Shown piece by piece: positions 46,401-55,625 of a stretch of 64,000 bases of DNA. The stretch is taken from the NCBI RefSeq assembly GCF_007751715.1, contig NZ_CP036292.1:4285339-4349338 (forward strand). The letters run 5' to 3'. This DNA is from Rosistilla oblonga. GTDB taxonomy: Bacteria; Planctomycetota; Planctomycetia; Pirellulales; Pirellulaceae. The notes under the pieces were generated by a model. It was given only the letters and a program-made list of their open reading frames with translations, made no database searches and was not told the DNA's origin. Each line of letters starts with the position of its first letter. The stretch's first letter is position 1. The position numbers were made by a program, and so were the translations under genes.

Positions 46401-46829
46401 TTATTTAGGTGCTGGACCGACCTTCTTGTCGGCAGCTGTCATCAATTGCTCGAACTGCTTGCGAGCCAATTTCCAAGCGTTGGCGTTCAAAGGCACACTG
46501 CAGCTGCCCTTGCCTTTGCAGGTGTTCTGTCCGGGATAGCCGCCGCAGCCGCCTGCTCCCTTGCACTCATTGGCCCCCGCGCAGTCGTGTTTTGCAACGC
46601 TTGCACAAGATCCCATACCGGCGCAATTGTGATCGCCTTTGCCTTCGCCCTTGCAAGTGTTCAAGCCCTTGCAAGTGTTCGGAGCGGCGATCAACAACGC
46701 TGGATCGACTCCCAAGTCGGCCTTGCCACCTTCTGCAGCCGAAGCCATTTTACTGCCGGCAACGAGCCCGCCGGTTGCGATTACTGCCATGCGTCCAAAA
46801 TTACGGCGTCCGATGTTTGTGTCACTCAT
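46401..46829 (-). CDS. Tat-signal, cysteine-repeat precursor peptide of a DUF692-type RiPP (probable metal-binding)
   Basis: A 142-residue protein. The N-terminus is a twin-arginine signal (GRRNFGRMAVIATGGLVAG, about residues 7-25, RR at 8-9). The core at 51-112 holds nine cysteines (53, 59, 69, 75, 83, 89, 95, 104, 110), mostly arranged as C-[KA]-G-x3-C units. The C-terminal tail is helical and basic (NANAWKLARKQFEQLM). It is followed by the DUF692 and DUF2063 genes, so it is the expected substrate: selected cysteines would be oxidised, and the folded, possibly copper-loaded product exported by Tat. AGAAGG lies 9 bases upstream of ATG 46829. Function by analogy with bufferins/Hvf; not known for this sequence. 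Confidence 0.85.
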   Translation of the reverse strand: MSDTNIGRRNFGRMAVIATGGLVAGSKMASAAEGGKADLGVDPALLIAAPNTCKGLNTCKGEGKGDHNCAGMGSCASVAKHDCAGANECKGAGGCGGYPGQNTCKGKGSCSVPLNANAWKLARKQFEQLMTAADKKVGPAPK

Positions 46830-47537
46830 AGCTTGTACCTTCTTTCGGAATATTGAAGTAAACAACAAACGGCCTGCTGCCAGTTCACCCTTCGAATCGT
46901 TGATGCATCGGCTCGATCGTGCCGCCCAGCGGCGCGTCACACCAAGTTATCTAGCCCACAATCCGACCGCTGTCAGATCGTGCGCCCAACGCAGGATCAA
47001 CGGGCGACGATGCGTCGTCATATAAGACACGTCGCCAGCCAGTTTGTTGTTTCGCAGTCTACCCGGTCTGCGCAACCCCAATTGTGCGTCATCTAACAGA
47101 ACGCGAGGCAACGCCAAAAGAAGTAGCTGACAACCGATCGCGCCGCTCCCTTTGGCCACGTGCCCCCAGAAGGGCCAAAGCTGGTGATCGAGTCGAAACA
47201 AGCAACTGACGCAAAATCACAGGCCACTATGCTGAGCAACTCGGATACCCCATAATCCTGGCAAAAGCCGCTGGATCGGTCCTCCCTTTCCCATCGGCAC
47301 GTTGGCTTCGTGCGACATCTAGCATCGATTTTGTGATTGGGATAGCAGCGTTTATGCGGCAGCGCAGACCAACCGCAAACTCGCGTGGCAAGTGATCCGT
47401 CAACGTTGAGCAACACTCCACATTGCTCGGCGACAGAGAACTTCTGTTTTTCGATTTAGTCAAATTCGCATCGCCCCGCCTCAAGTCATTCCCCCAGGTG
47501 CAAGGCGTCGAACGATCAACTGGGAATGGAGCGATGC
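46830..47537. other. Gene-poor region upstream of the RiPP operon
   Basis: About 700 bases between the divergent RiPP operon and the DUF3592 gene. Minus-strand frames at 46947-47201 and 47227-47559 have atypical composition, no ribosome site and no recognisable similarity. Promoters for both flanking operons should be here; no operator was recognised. Confidence 0.4.
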
Positions 47538-49937
47538 ATGTACAAGCGAAGACATTCAAAGTCGAGTTCGTCTTCGATATCGAGCAATCAATTGTTGATT
47601 GGCGTCTTCTTGTTATTCCTGCTTGGGCTCACGCTCAACCTGAGTTACCGGTCCTATCGATTGGTGTCCCACGGTACGGTCGTCGATGCGATTTGCACGA
47701 AAATCGAAACTCACACTTCCCGTTCTGGCGGCAGTCGTAGTCGGCACACGACCTACTCCATCCGTTATCATGTCGCGGGACATGGGCAGATGGAGGGAAC
47801 GATCAATAGAGCTTTCACAGGACTGCAGCAAGGTCAATTGATCGAAGTCCTTTTCGATCGACGCGAACCAACCCATGTCGAAGCGAATCGGTTCTGGAGC
47901 TTGTGGGGATGGGCGACCGTATGTGGTGGAGCAACACTCTTCATGGGCTTTCAATTGCTGCGTTCCAGACGCAAGCAAACCGCCGGAAAAACTGCAGTTT
48001 CCACGAGGGTAACGCCAGCCACTTCGCACCGGAAATTTGAGGTGAAGAGAACTCCCAAATCGCCGGTCACTTGGGTTGCGTTGGGGACGGTCGCAGTGCT
48101 TCTGGTAACAGGTCTGGCCTGGGGAATGATTCGTTATCGAGCCGCCCACGCTTTTCCGATTCGCGCGATCGATGTCAGTTCCGACGGAACAACAATCGTA
48201 TCGGCCGGCGCCGCCGACGACTTTTCTGAAGTCGTGGTATGGGATCTAGAGGAAAAACGCAAGGTAACGAAATTTGCCGCGGGCGAGGGGCCTGTCATCT
48301 GGATCCGATTCCTGAACAGTTCTGGTTCTGCGGCGCTGATGCATTGCTTGCTCGAGCGTGGATCATCCCACGCTGTTACCCCAGGGCAGATGGTACTGTT
48401 GGACCTTGAAACGGGGCGAGAAATGGCCCGTCGTTCCACGCGAGGCTATCTCACAAAAACCGTCGTCTTGCCCAAGTCGGATCGCGTCGTCGTTCTTTCC
48501 TGGGACTCGATCGAATTGTTGCAACCCGATCTCCGACCGATCACCACCTTGCACAGCGGTTCGGACCTTCAGCTTCGAGCAGCCGCAGTCGACCGCGACG
48601 AAAAAATTCTCGCTGTCAGCGGCAAGGATCAACTTCACGTTTGGGATCTTGAAACGCAAACCGCACTTCCATCGCTTGTCGCCGAAGGCACGCGTTTTGA
48701 AAAAGTAGCGATCACACCCGACGGAAATTGGATCGCAATGACGGTCGACTCGAATTCCTACGATCAAACAGAGTTCCCTGTCTACTTGTGGGACCGCCGA
48801 AATCCCGAATCCGAGGTTCGCACGCTGATGTTCGAATCCGAGGTCAGTCATTTGGCGTTTGTGCCAGGCGATTCCGATCGTTTGCTAATCGTGTCAGGAC
48901 GCGATCGATTACCGTCTCAGACCACCCTTTATTCGCTGGCGGGCGAACCACTCGAAACACTCTACTCGGGCACGAACGCAGTCGATACCATCGCCTTATC
49001 CGCCGATGGCACCGAATTACTGCTGCAACTAAAACGAGCTGGCGGTTCACAACTTTGGGACCTGTCGGGCGACACGGCAACACAGTTATGGGACAAGCGG
49101 CCGTTCCCTTTGGGGAACGCAATCTTTTCACCGAATGCTTCCTCACTGATCGGATACAGCGACCCTTCGACAGTCCGTATCGTCGACACGTTGGACACAA
49201 CGCAGGAATTCGAAGGCCGTGGGTATCGCCGACCGTCCTGGGTTTGGCCGATCGGATCCTCCGCTGCAGGAGTGCTTTTCCTGGTGGGTGTTAATCTATT
49301 GACGAAGTTTTTTGCAGGAAAGTCACGCGAGCAGCGTGCGGCGGTGATCGACCAGGTTGCTGCTCAATTACGTTGGCAAAGATCGTCCTCGATCTCCGTT
49401 GAAGATCTCCCAGATTTTGAGTTCCTGAAGCAACGCGCCGGTGGAAATTTTGAATTCGTTCTTACGGGGCCGTCGCTCGATCGCGAGAGTTTGATGGGAT
49501 GGTTTAAGTGGACAACGCGGACGAACGACAGCCACCAAACCCATCGTGAGTTCTGTTTCGTTTATCCAGATACCGATTCGACCCTACCCGAGTTCTACAT
49601 CTTTCCGGAAAACTTCGTTTCGAAAATTTCCGCCCTGGCGGGTTGGCAAGACATCGATTTGGATCGAACCGAGAGTTTGCGAAAGTTCTCGGCCAAACAC
49701 GTACTACGCAGCAATCAACCCGATCGCGCCGCCGACGTGGTGACACACCAATTTGCCGAATTCCTATGCGACCATCCGGGATGGAGTATCGAATCACTCG
49801 ACGGTTCGCTGATGCTCTCATGGCAGAACGTGATTTCGTTTCAGGCTTTGAAATCGCGTCACAATGACCCTGTAAGCATTGTCAACCTGCAGAAAGATGC
49901 GGAACGTATCGCAGGTTTTTTGTTCGGAATCCGATAG
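47538..49937 (+). CDS. Membrane protein: DUF3592-like domain plus WD40-like propeller
   Basis: A 799-residue protein. The N-terminus (about 18-150) resembles DUF3592: one membrane helix (LLIGVFLLFLLGLTLNL), an extracytoplasmic beta domain with HGTVVDAICTKIE and YHVAGHGQMEGTI, then a second helix (WGWATVCGGATLFMGFQLL). A third helix lies at about 185-205. A WD40-like propeller follows (ISVSSDGTTIVSAG-type blades, VVVWDLEEK, LHVWDLETQ, QLWDLSGD), then a fourth helix (PIGSSAAGVLFLVGVNLL) and a 200-residue tail. ATG 47538 is chosen because GGAG lies 6 bases upstream. The downstream membrane gene is probably cotranscribed. Function unknown. Confidence 0.78.
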   Translation: MYKRRHSKSSSSSISSNQLLIGVFLLFLLGLTLNLSYRSYRLVSHGTVVDAICTKIETHTSRSGGSRSRHTTYSIRYHVAGHGQMEGTINRAFTGLQQGQLIEVLFDRREPTHVEANRFWSLWGWATVCGGATLFMGFQLLRSRRKQTAGKTAVSTRVTPATSHRKFEVKRTPKSPVTWVALGTVAVLLVTGLAWGMIRYRAAHAFPIRAIDVSSDGTTIVSAGAADDFSEVVVWDLEEKRKVTKFAAGEGPVIWIRFLNSSGSAALMHCLLERGSSHAVTPGQMVLLDLETGREMARRSTRGYLTKTVVLPKSDRVVVLSWDSIELLQPDLRPITTLHSGSDLQLRAAAVDRDEKILAVSGKDQLHVWDLETQTALPSLVAEGTRFEKVAITPDGNWIAMTVDSNSYDQTEFPVYLWDRRNPESEVRTLMFESEVSHLAFVPGDSDRLLIVSGRDRLPSQTTLYSLAGEPLETLYSGTNAVDTIALSADGTELLLQLKRAGGSQLWDLSGDTATQLWDKRPFPLGNAIFSPNASSLIGYSDPSTVRIVDTLDTTQEFEGRGYRRPSWVWPIGSSAAGVLFLVGVNLLTKFFAGKSREQRAAVIDQVAAQLRWQRSSSISVEDLPDFEFLKQRAGGNFEFVLTGPSLDRESLMGWFKWTTRTNDSHQTHREFCFVYPDTDSTLPEFYIFPENFVSKISALAGWQDIDLDRTESLRKFSAKHVLRSNQPDRAADVVTHQFAEFLCDHPGWSIESLDGSLMLSWQNVISFQALKSRHNDPVSIVNLQKDAERIAGFLFGIR

Positions 49938-50004
49938 TCGCACGACGTGTTCCCGAATACCAAACGCAGAAGTTGAACCTATCGCCCCGGAAGTTTGCAA
50001 TCTA

Positions 50005-50814
50005 ATGCAATCGATTCAAATCGAATACAAAGCGCCAACAACGATCGCAGATCCGCAGCTATTGGAATCCGAGGTCGAGCGCCAAATTCGCGCGCACCTC
50101 AAATCGATCACCGACGTTCCGGTTCGCGACGTCGATCTGAAGCTACAAGTGACGCAACTCGAAATTCGTGCGGGCACGGGAACCGTCGCAATGAAAATTC
50201 AAGGGGCAATCAATGGTTTGTCTTTCGACAGAGCTGTCAAAAGGAGCGAATCCGCTAGCAGCCGCATGGGCCAATCTGGCCTAGACCGCCTGATCACCCG
50301 AGCGTTCGCTAATATATTCACCCTGCTGGTTCGACTCTTCGTTCCTTCGACGATGACTCGCGCGATCGGCAACCGCCGCGTCAGCGAATACGCGGTTCGC
50401 GCCTGCAATGAATGTCTCGCAGAAGTCCGCATTGAAATCGACACCGCGATCGGTCGTCGCCAATCCTTTGGGCTACCTCAGTGGCAAACGACGAAGTCGA
50501 TCGCGTGGAAAGCCAGCCTCTTGACAGCAGCCATCTCTGCCGTCGTTTACTGGTACCGCCAAGATTCTTTTGTGGATGAGGTCCGCCCTGGTTTTGGATG
50601 TATCTTGATAACGTTTGGCACCTTGGGGTCTGTCATCGGAGCGGGAATCGCCACGCTTCCCACACGGTTCTTTCAATCAGAAAAAGCGGGGCGCAATCTG
50701 GTGAAGTTAGTCGGCGTGAAGAGCCCAACAGCCATCCGTGTCGTCGCATCGGGCATCGCGCTAGTTTCCACACTTTTCATTGTTATAGGCGGTTATTGGC
50801 TTCTATTGGAATGA
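50005..50814 (+). CDS. Membrane protein of unknown function
   Basis: A 269-residue protein. The N-terminal 150 residues are soluble, with an alternating pattern suggesting a beta-rich domain (DLKLQVTQLEIRAGTGTVAMKIQGAINGLSFD). Two or three hydrophobic helices follow in the last 110 residues (AWKASLLTAAISAVVYWY, ITFGTLGSVIGAGIATL, VVASGIALVSTLFIVIGGYWLLL). No family recognised. The frame is open from 49879, which would overlap the previous gene; ATG 50005 is preferred. It is 67 bases downstream of the DUF3592/WD40-like gene, so the two may form a complex. Confidence 0.65.
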   Translation: MQSIQIEYKAPTTIADPQLLESEVERQIRAHLKSITDVPVRDVDLKLQVTQLEIRAGTGTVAMKIQGAINGLSFDRAVKRSESASSRMGQSGLDRLITRAFANIFTLLVRLFVPSTMTRAIGNRRVSEYAVRACNECLAEVRIEIDTAIGRRQSFGLPQWQTTKSIAWKASLLTAAISAVVYWYRQDSFVDEVRPGFGCILITFGTLGSVIGAGIATLPTRFFQSEKAGRNLVKLVGVKSPTAIRVVASGIALVSTLFIVIGGYWLLLE

Positions 50815-50895
50815 ACAAAAGCAGTTCCATCGCATAACGTCCTCTGGCATCCGCTGTTTTGACACGGCACGTTGCTTGTAGCGTAACGATGTTGT

Positions 50896-51120
50896 TCAAG
50901 GTTCCAACGCCTCGAAACCAGATACGACGTCGAAGAGTTCTTCGTCGATACTGCTTTGTCGCTGACGACAAGAGGAGGCGTTGAGCGACAGAAGCAGCTC
51001 TTCAATATTATTGTCGGCGCGTTGCATCGCAGCCAATCGACTAGCGTTCTCGATAGCCAAGGACTCCGCACACGCGCGAAACAGCGAAACAAATAAGTAT
51101 TCGCCCGTCAGTTTACGCAT
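50896..51120 (-). pseudogene. Remnant of an ATP synthase gamma subunit gene (C-terminal end)
   Basis: The minus-strand frame encodes about 74 residues matching the C-terminal helix of F-type ATP synthase gamma: GEYLFVSLFRACAESLA, ENASRLAAMQRADNNIEE, RQRQSSIDEELFDVVSGFEAL. An intact gamma subunit is about 290 residues; nothing upstream (51121-51269) continues it and no other atp genes are nearby. The wording is closer to gamma of the second, Na-type (N-ATPase) operons found in planctomycetes; that assignment is tentative. No start signal; it is probably decaying. Confidence 0.75.
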
Positions 51121-51269
51121 CGTCTGGATAGTGTCTCCCAAATGCACCCTCGTGCATTGGCGCGTCTCGCCGGTCGTCTCACCCAACGCAACGCCAGACC
51201 TGTCGCAGAAGCAACCTCGAGCAGACTCAAAGAGCGAGCATCATTGCCACCGGCCGTATCGCCTGGGAT

Positions 51270-52724
51270 TCAGGATCCTTTGACTCCGTTTGCTATGCGA
51301 TTGCCAATCTCTTCGTCCACGTTTCGCCAGTAGGTGAACGCACGTTCGAGTACCGGATCCGTAACGCCCGCCTTCAGATGGCCAACCACATTGGAAACCA
51401 ATCGATCACGCGATGCGTCATCCATCACCTCTCGAACGAGCGTGCCAGCCTGACTAAAGTCATCGTCGTCCTTTCGCAGCGTGTACGCCGCGCGGGTAAA
51501 CTCGCCGTCGGCGGCCCAGGTTGTATCCTCGGGATAGCGCTGGCAATCCGCCGCCGGACCACCTTTCGAGTTCGGTGCGTAAACCGGATCGGAGACGTTT
51601 TGCGTTCGACCTTGTCCATCCTTGCTGTAGCTGAACACCGGACATTGCGGAGCGTTGACGGGAATCTGTTTGTAGTTCACGCCGAGTCGATGCCGGTGGG
51701 CATCGGCGTAAGCAAACATGCGGCCAAGCAACATTTTGTCTGGGCTGATGCCGATACCCGGCACAAGGTTGTTTGGCTCGAATGCAGCCTGCTCGATCTC
51801 CGTATGAAAGTCGGTCGGATTGCGGTTCAAGGTCAGACGACCGACTTCGTGAAGCGGATAGTCGTCATGCGGCCAAACTTTGGTCAAATCGAAAGGGTTC
51901 AGCCGATAGGTCTTAGCCTCCTCGTACGGCATGATCTGCATCTTCAGCGTCCAACTCGGATGCTCTCCTCGCTTGATGGCGTCAAACAGATCGCGTCGGT
52001 GATAATCGCCATCAGCTCCTGCCAAGCGATCGGCTTCGTCTTGGGTGAGAAAGTCGACTCCTTGGTCGGTCTTGAAATGATACTTGACCCAGTAGCGTTC
52101 TCCGGAAGCGTTGACCCACATGTAGGTGTGGCTGGAGTAGCCGTTCATGTTTCGCCAGGTCTTGGGAATTCCGCGATCGCCCATCAACCATGTGACTTGA
52201 TGAGCCGACTCGGGCGACAATGACCAGAAATCCCATTGCATATCGTGGTCGCGCAGACCGTTGTCAGCGCGTCGCTTTTGCGACCGGATGAAGTGCTGGA
52301 ATTTCATCGGATCGCGCAGGAAGAAGACGGGCGTGTTGTTCCCGACCATGTCGTAATTGCCTTCGCTGGTGTAGAACTTCACCGAAAAGCCGCGCGGGTC
52401 ACGCCAGGTGTCGGGGCTCCCACGTTCGCCGGCCACGGTGGAGAACCGAATCAACGTGTCGGTCTTCGTCCCCGGTTGGAACACAGCCGCCTTGGTGTAG
52501 GCACTGACATCGTGGGTCACTTCAAAATGCCCAAACGCCCCGGAACCTTTCGCGTGCGGTTGTCGTTCGGGAATGCGTTCACGATTGAAGTTGGCCATCT
52601 GCTCGATCAAATAATGGTCGTGCAGCAAAATCGGGCCATTGGGTCCGACAGTCAACGAGTGCTCGTCGCTTGCGACGGGGCAGCCCGCATCCGTTGTCGT
52701 CGGCTTCGAGTCGTGCTTTTTCAT
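51270..52724 (-). CDS. katA: Haem catalase, small-subunit clade
   Basis: Monofunctional catalase (2 H2O2 to O2 and water), 484 residues, typical of clade 3. The active-site His is in [13 protein letters not shown] (His57), distal Asn in [11 protein letters not shown] (Asn130), and the haem-ligand Tyr in [14 protein letters not shown] (Tyr339). ATG 52724 is chosen over 52796: AGGAC lies 9 bases upstream and family similarity begins just after. No signal peptide, so cytoplasmic. Flanked by a dead gene fragment on one side and a REP-like hairpin on the other, which hints at a rearranged locus. Confidence 0.96.
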   Translation of the reverse strand: MKKHDSKPTTTDAGCPVASDEHSLTVGPNGPILLHDHYLIEQMANFNRERIPERQPHAKGSGAFGHFEVTHDVSAYTKAAVFQPGTKTDTLIRFSTVAGERGSPDTWRDPRGFSVKFYTSEGNYDMVGNNTPVFFLRDPMKFQHFIRSQKRRADNGLRDHDMQWDFWSLSPESAHQVTWLMGDRGIPKTWRNMNGYSSHTYMWVNASGERYWVKYHFKTDQGVDFLTQDEADRLAGADGDYHRRDLFDAIKRGEHPSWTLKMQIMPYEEAKTYRLNPFDLTKVWPHDDYPLHEVGRLTLNRNPTDFHTEIEQAAFEPNNLVPGIGISPDKMLLGRMFAYADAHRHRLGVNYKQIPVNAPQCPVFSYSKDGQGRTQNVSDPVYAPNSKGGPAADCQRYPEDTTWAADGEFTRAAYTLRKDDDDFSQAGTLVREVMDDASRDRLVSNVVGHLKAGVTDPVLERAFTYWRNVDEEIGNRIANGVKGS

Positions 52725-52815
52725 GCTGAGAGTCCTTTGTTTTGGGGGTACTATCGCGCGACCGATCCGCCGGTCGGAGCTGCGTGAACGAACCAATACA
52801 AGTCACTGACTTCGT

Positions 52816-52864
52816 GGATCAGGTCGCGAGTCCCACAGCACGGAACTCGTGACATGATCCACCA
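52816..52864. repeat. REP-like hairpin element, type GTGGA-GAGTCC, copy 2
   Basis: Arms GTGGATCAGGTCGCGAGTCC (52816-52835) and its near-complement at 52844-52864 pair with two mismatches and one bulge around an 8-base loop. It shares the GTGGA...AGGT...CGAGTCC arm pattern with the element at 16401-16468. Confidence 0.7.
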
Positions 52865-53179
52865 CTAATTGCAGCACCTATTGTTCCGCTGGTTGTATTG
52901 ACTGATCCAATCTATCACACCTTCATCCGCTTCGGGCGAGTTGCCGCAACGGCTATCTCGGATTACCGCGTCATTTGCGTTCGACGTCGAGCTCGCCAGG
53001 ACCGATGCGATGGAAGAACGCCAATAGAACCGTGCCAGTGAACGGACGGCGAGCGATGCAAATTCGTATTTGTGATGTCGTCCACCACGATGGACCACAT
53101 CGCCCCCAGGGATAACGACGGCAAAGATTTCCAGCACCGCGCAGCGGAGACCGTCAAGCCGAACGTGTTTCAGCCGCGG
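52865..53179. other. Intergenic region without recognisable gene
   Basis: About 315 bases between the REP-like element and the SLC13 gene's stop codon. A minus-strand 90-residue frame is present but has no known similarity or ribosome site. Confidence 0.4.
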
Positions 53180-55024
53180 TCATGGGCTAAACGGAAAAAG
53201 CAACGGCACAATGGCGATTGTCGCGATGAGAATCAGCAGTTGAAGCGGAACGCCTACTCTTAAGAAGTCTCCGAATCGATAGCTTCCTGCACCAGCGACC
53301 AAAGCGTTGATCGGCGATGCAACGGGCGTGGAAAATGCCGTCGACGCCGCTAACGCGACACCCATCAGCAATGGATAGGGCGAGACGTCAAGCTGCGCGG
53401 CAAGTTCGAGTGCAAGCGGTGCGATCAGGACACTGGTCGCGGTATTAGAGATCGCTTGACTTAGGATCGAGGTCACCACGAAGAGCAACAACAGAAGTAC
53501 CCACGGACTCGTCAGGCCAGGGCTCTCCACAATCGCGTCCACCACCAAATCGAATGCCCCGGTCTTATCGAGCGCGGTCGCCAGCGGCATGACGGACGCA
53601 ATCAGCACAATGCTCTGCCAGTTGATGCTCTGGTAAGCATTGGTTCCACGAAACGCTCCAGCAATCACCATCAAAGTCGCGGCCACCAGCACGGCGGTTA
53701 CGTTTTCCGAGAGGCCGGTACTCATCGCAATCAGCATTCCAACCAGGATGCCGATGACCCAGTAGGCAACCGGCTTGAGCGGCGCGTCTCCTTCTTCGGC
53801 TTGCTCGCTGACCAGCAAAACATCGTTTCGCGATTTGCCAAGTCGCTTCAACGCGCTTGCATTAGCCGCGACCAGCAACGTATCACCAGGATGCAAGGGA
53901 GTGTCCGATGTCCGAGTGCTGACAGGTTGGTTTCCTTTGCGTAGCGCCAGCACCACCGCCCCATACACACGAAAGAAATCCAAATCCCGTACGGTCCGAG
54001 CGACAAATTTTGAACGCGGCGGAATGATGAGTTCAGCTAGATGGACGACCTTTGGCAAGCTCGCCGACGTGGTCACCATCTCGACCAGCCCTTCGCGGAT
54101 CAGTTTCGAAATGGCTTCCTCGTTCGCCGACTTAATGAATAGCGTATCGCCAACATGTAGAAGCGTTTCAGGAGAGCATTTGCGTACAATCGCCGACCGC
54201 ACACGGGATCGAATCTTATCGGGCGTGGAAACGGCCAGCACGTTGACATGAAAGGTGCTACGGAGGCCAAGTTCGCGAAGCGTGCGCTCGGCGAAGTTCG
54301 ATCCGCGTGGGATACGGATTTCGCAAATTTGTCCGTCGACGCCGTAACTGTGAATGAGTTCGGGACGTGACACGAGACCTTGATTTCGGCCAACGTCTGC
54401 GGCAGTGGTCGCTTGCGCTGGCAGCAAACGCGTGCCCAGGGTACACATAAAAACAATGCCGAGAGCCAGCATCAGAAGTCCGGCAGGGGCAAATGAAAAG
54501 AATTGAAAGGTCTCCAGTCCCGCGCCCCGTAGCTCCTGATTGACGACCATGTTGGGCGGTGTACCGATCAGCGTCAGCATGCCTCCCAGCGAAGCGGCAA
54601 ACGCCAAAGGGATCAGCAACTTGGACGGCGAAACTTCGGCGCGGCGACAGAGACTCAGGACAACCGGCAACATCACCGCGACGGTCCCCGTCGAACTGAG
54701 AAATGCCGAAAGCAACGCGCTGGCAAGCATCACGGCGACCGTTAGCCGGGTCGTGGAAGTACCGCCAAGTCGCCCTAACCACCTGCCCGCGACATCGGCG
54801 ACGCCAGACTCCAGGATCGCTCCCCCCACCACGAAGAGTCCCGCGATCATCAGGACCAGCGAGTTTGAAAATCCCGCGGTTGCTTCCGCTGGTGAGAGGA
54901 TGCCCGTGAGCAGAAGCGCCAACAGCGAAACAAATGCAACCAAGTCCATCCGGAAACGGTCAAGCACGAATGCAATGATTGTCGCCAGCAGAATACACGT
55001 CACTATCCAGATGTCAGTAGTCAT
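53180..55024 (-). CDS. SLC13/DASS-type permease with two TrkA-C (RCK_C) domains
   Basis: A 614-residue membrane transporter. Five or six N-terminal helices include the SLC13 motifs FLSSTGTVAVMLPVV and LGGMLTLIGTPPNMVVN. Two cytoplasmic TrkA-C domains follow (about 215-300, ICEIRIPRGSNFAERTLREL; about 315-395, HLAELIIPPRSKFVARTVRDL). The second transmembrane half repeats the SNTATSVLIAPLALELA and STPVASPINALV elements. Such proteins import sulfate, dicarboxylates or related anions with Na+. Monocistronic. The substrate is not determined by sequence. Confidence 0.92.
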   Translation of the reverse strand: MTTDIWIVTCILLATIIAFVLDRFRMDLVAFVSLLALLLTGILSPAEATAGFSNSLVLMIAGLFVVGGAILESGVADVAGRWLGRLGGTSTTRLTVAVMLASALLSAFLSSTGTVAVMLPVVLSLCRRAEVSPSKLLIPLAFAASLGGMLTLIGTPPNMVVNQELRGAGLETFQFFSFAPAGLLMLALGIVFMCTLGTRLLPAQATTAADVGRNQGLVSRPELIHSYGVDGQICEIRIPRGSNFAERTLRELGLRSTFHVNVLAVSTPDKIRSRVRSAIVRKCSPETLLHVGDTLFIKSANEEAISKLIREGLVEMVTTSASLPKVVHLAELIIPPRSKFVARTVRDLDFFRVYGAVVLALRKGNQPVSTRTSDTPLHPGDTLLVAANASALKRLGKSRNDVLLVSEQAEEGDAPLKPVAYWVIGILVGMLIAMSTGLSENVTAVLVAATLMVIAGAFRGTNAYQSINWQSIVLIASVMPLATALDKTGAFDLVVDAIVESPGLTSPWVLLLLLFVVTSILSQAISNTATSVLIAPLALELAAQLDVSPYPLLMGVALAASTAFSTPVASPINALVAGAGSYRFGDFLRVGVPLQLLILIATIAIVPLLFPFSP

Positions 55025-55625
55025 CTGCAGAGATTAACGCCCTGGATCGAATTGCGTAAGAGCAAGCCAGAGAACCCAATAATATGCGGCACGTATCCGC
55101 AATGCTGGTCGACGTCATCTGTCGCAAAGAAGCGAACCGCAGACTGCACTGGAGCTGCCGAGGCATTCGACGCGTTTGCGTTTCATCACCTGCCGTCATA
55201 GCAACCGCCCGGTGAAGAGAGCGGTCGACCGCTAGTCGATCGTCGCACGGACTGGAGAGTTATCGGGGACGTCTTGGTGCTCGGTGAGCGATCATGAAAC
55301 GTACCATCACAGATAAGGTGCAGTAAGAAAACCGCGCGATGTGGATTGCGTGATAGGGAGCGTGTGAGTGAATGGAATCGCCTGCATTTGGACATGCTCC
55401 AATTGCCGCCGGGAATTGACTTGTGAAATCCAAGAGAAGACACTTTGGACGGGAACGGAGTTCGGTTCGTTGCCACCAAGGGATCGGCGTTCGGTTTGCC
55501 GGCCGTGATCTCTTGTTTTTATACGTGCAAACGTCGCCACCAAGAGTGGCGAGCCGCGTGATTGAAACGAATGCCACTGACCGATAGTCCGTACGGCATC
55601 CGCCATTCCATTGAGAGGATTCAAC
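55025..55625. other. Intergenic region without recognisable gene
   Basis: About 600 bases between divergent SLC13 and sulfatase genes. Several short minus-strand frames, including one of 168 codons that runs into the sulfatase gene, show no domain and no ribosome site. Promoters for both flanking genes lie here. Confidence 0.45.

Noticed and set aside
46947-47559. Small minus-strand genes upstream of the RiPP operon
   Set aside because: Frames have unusual composition, no ribosome sites and no recognisable similarity; treated as intergenic.
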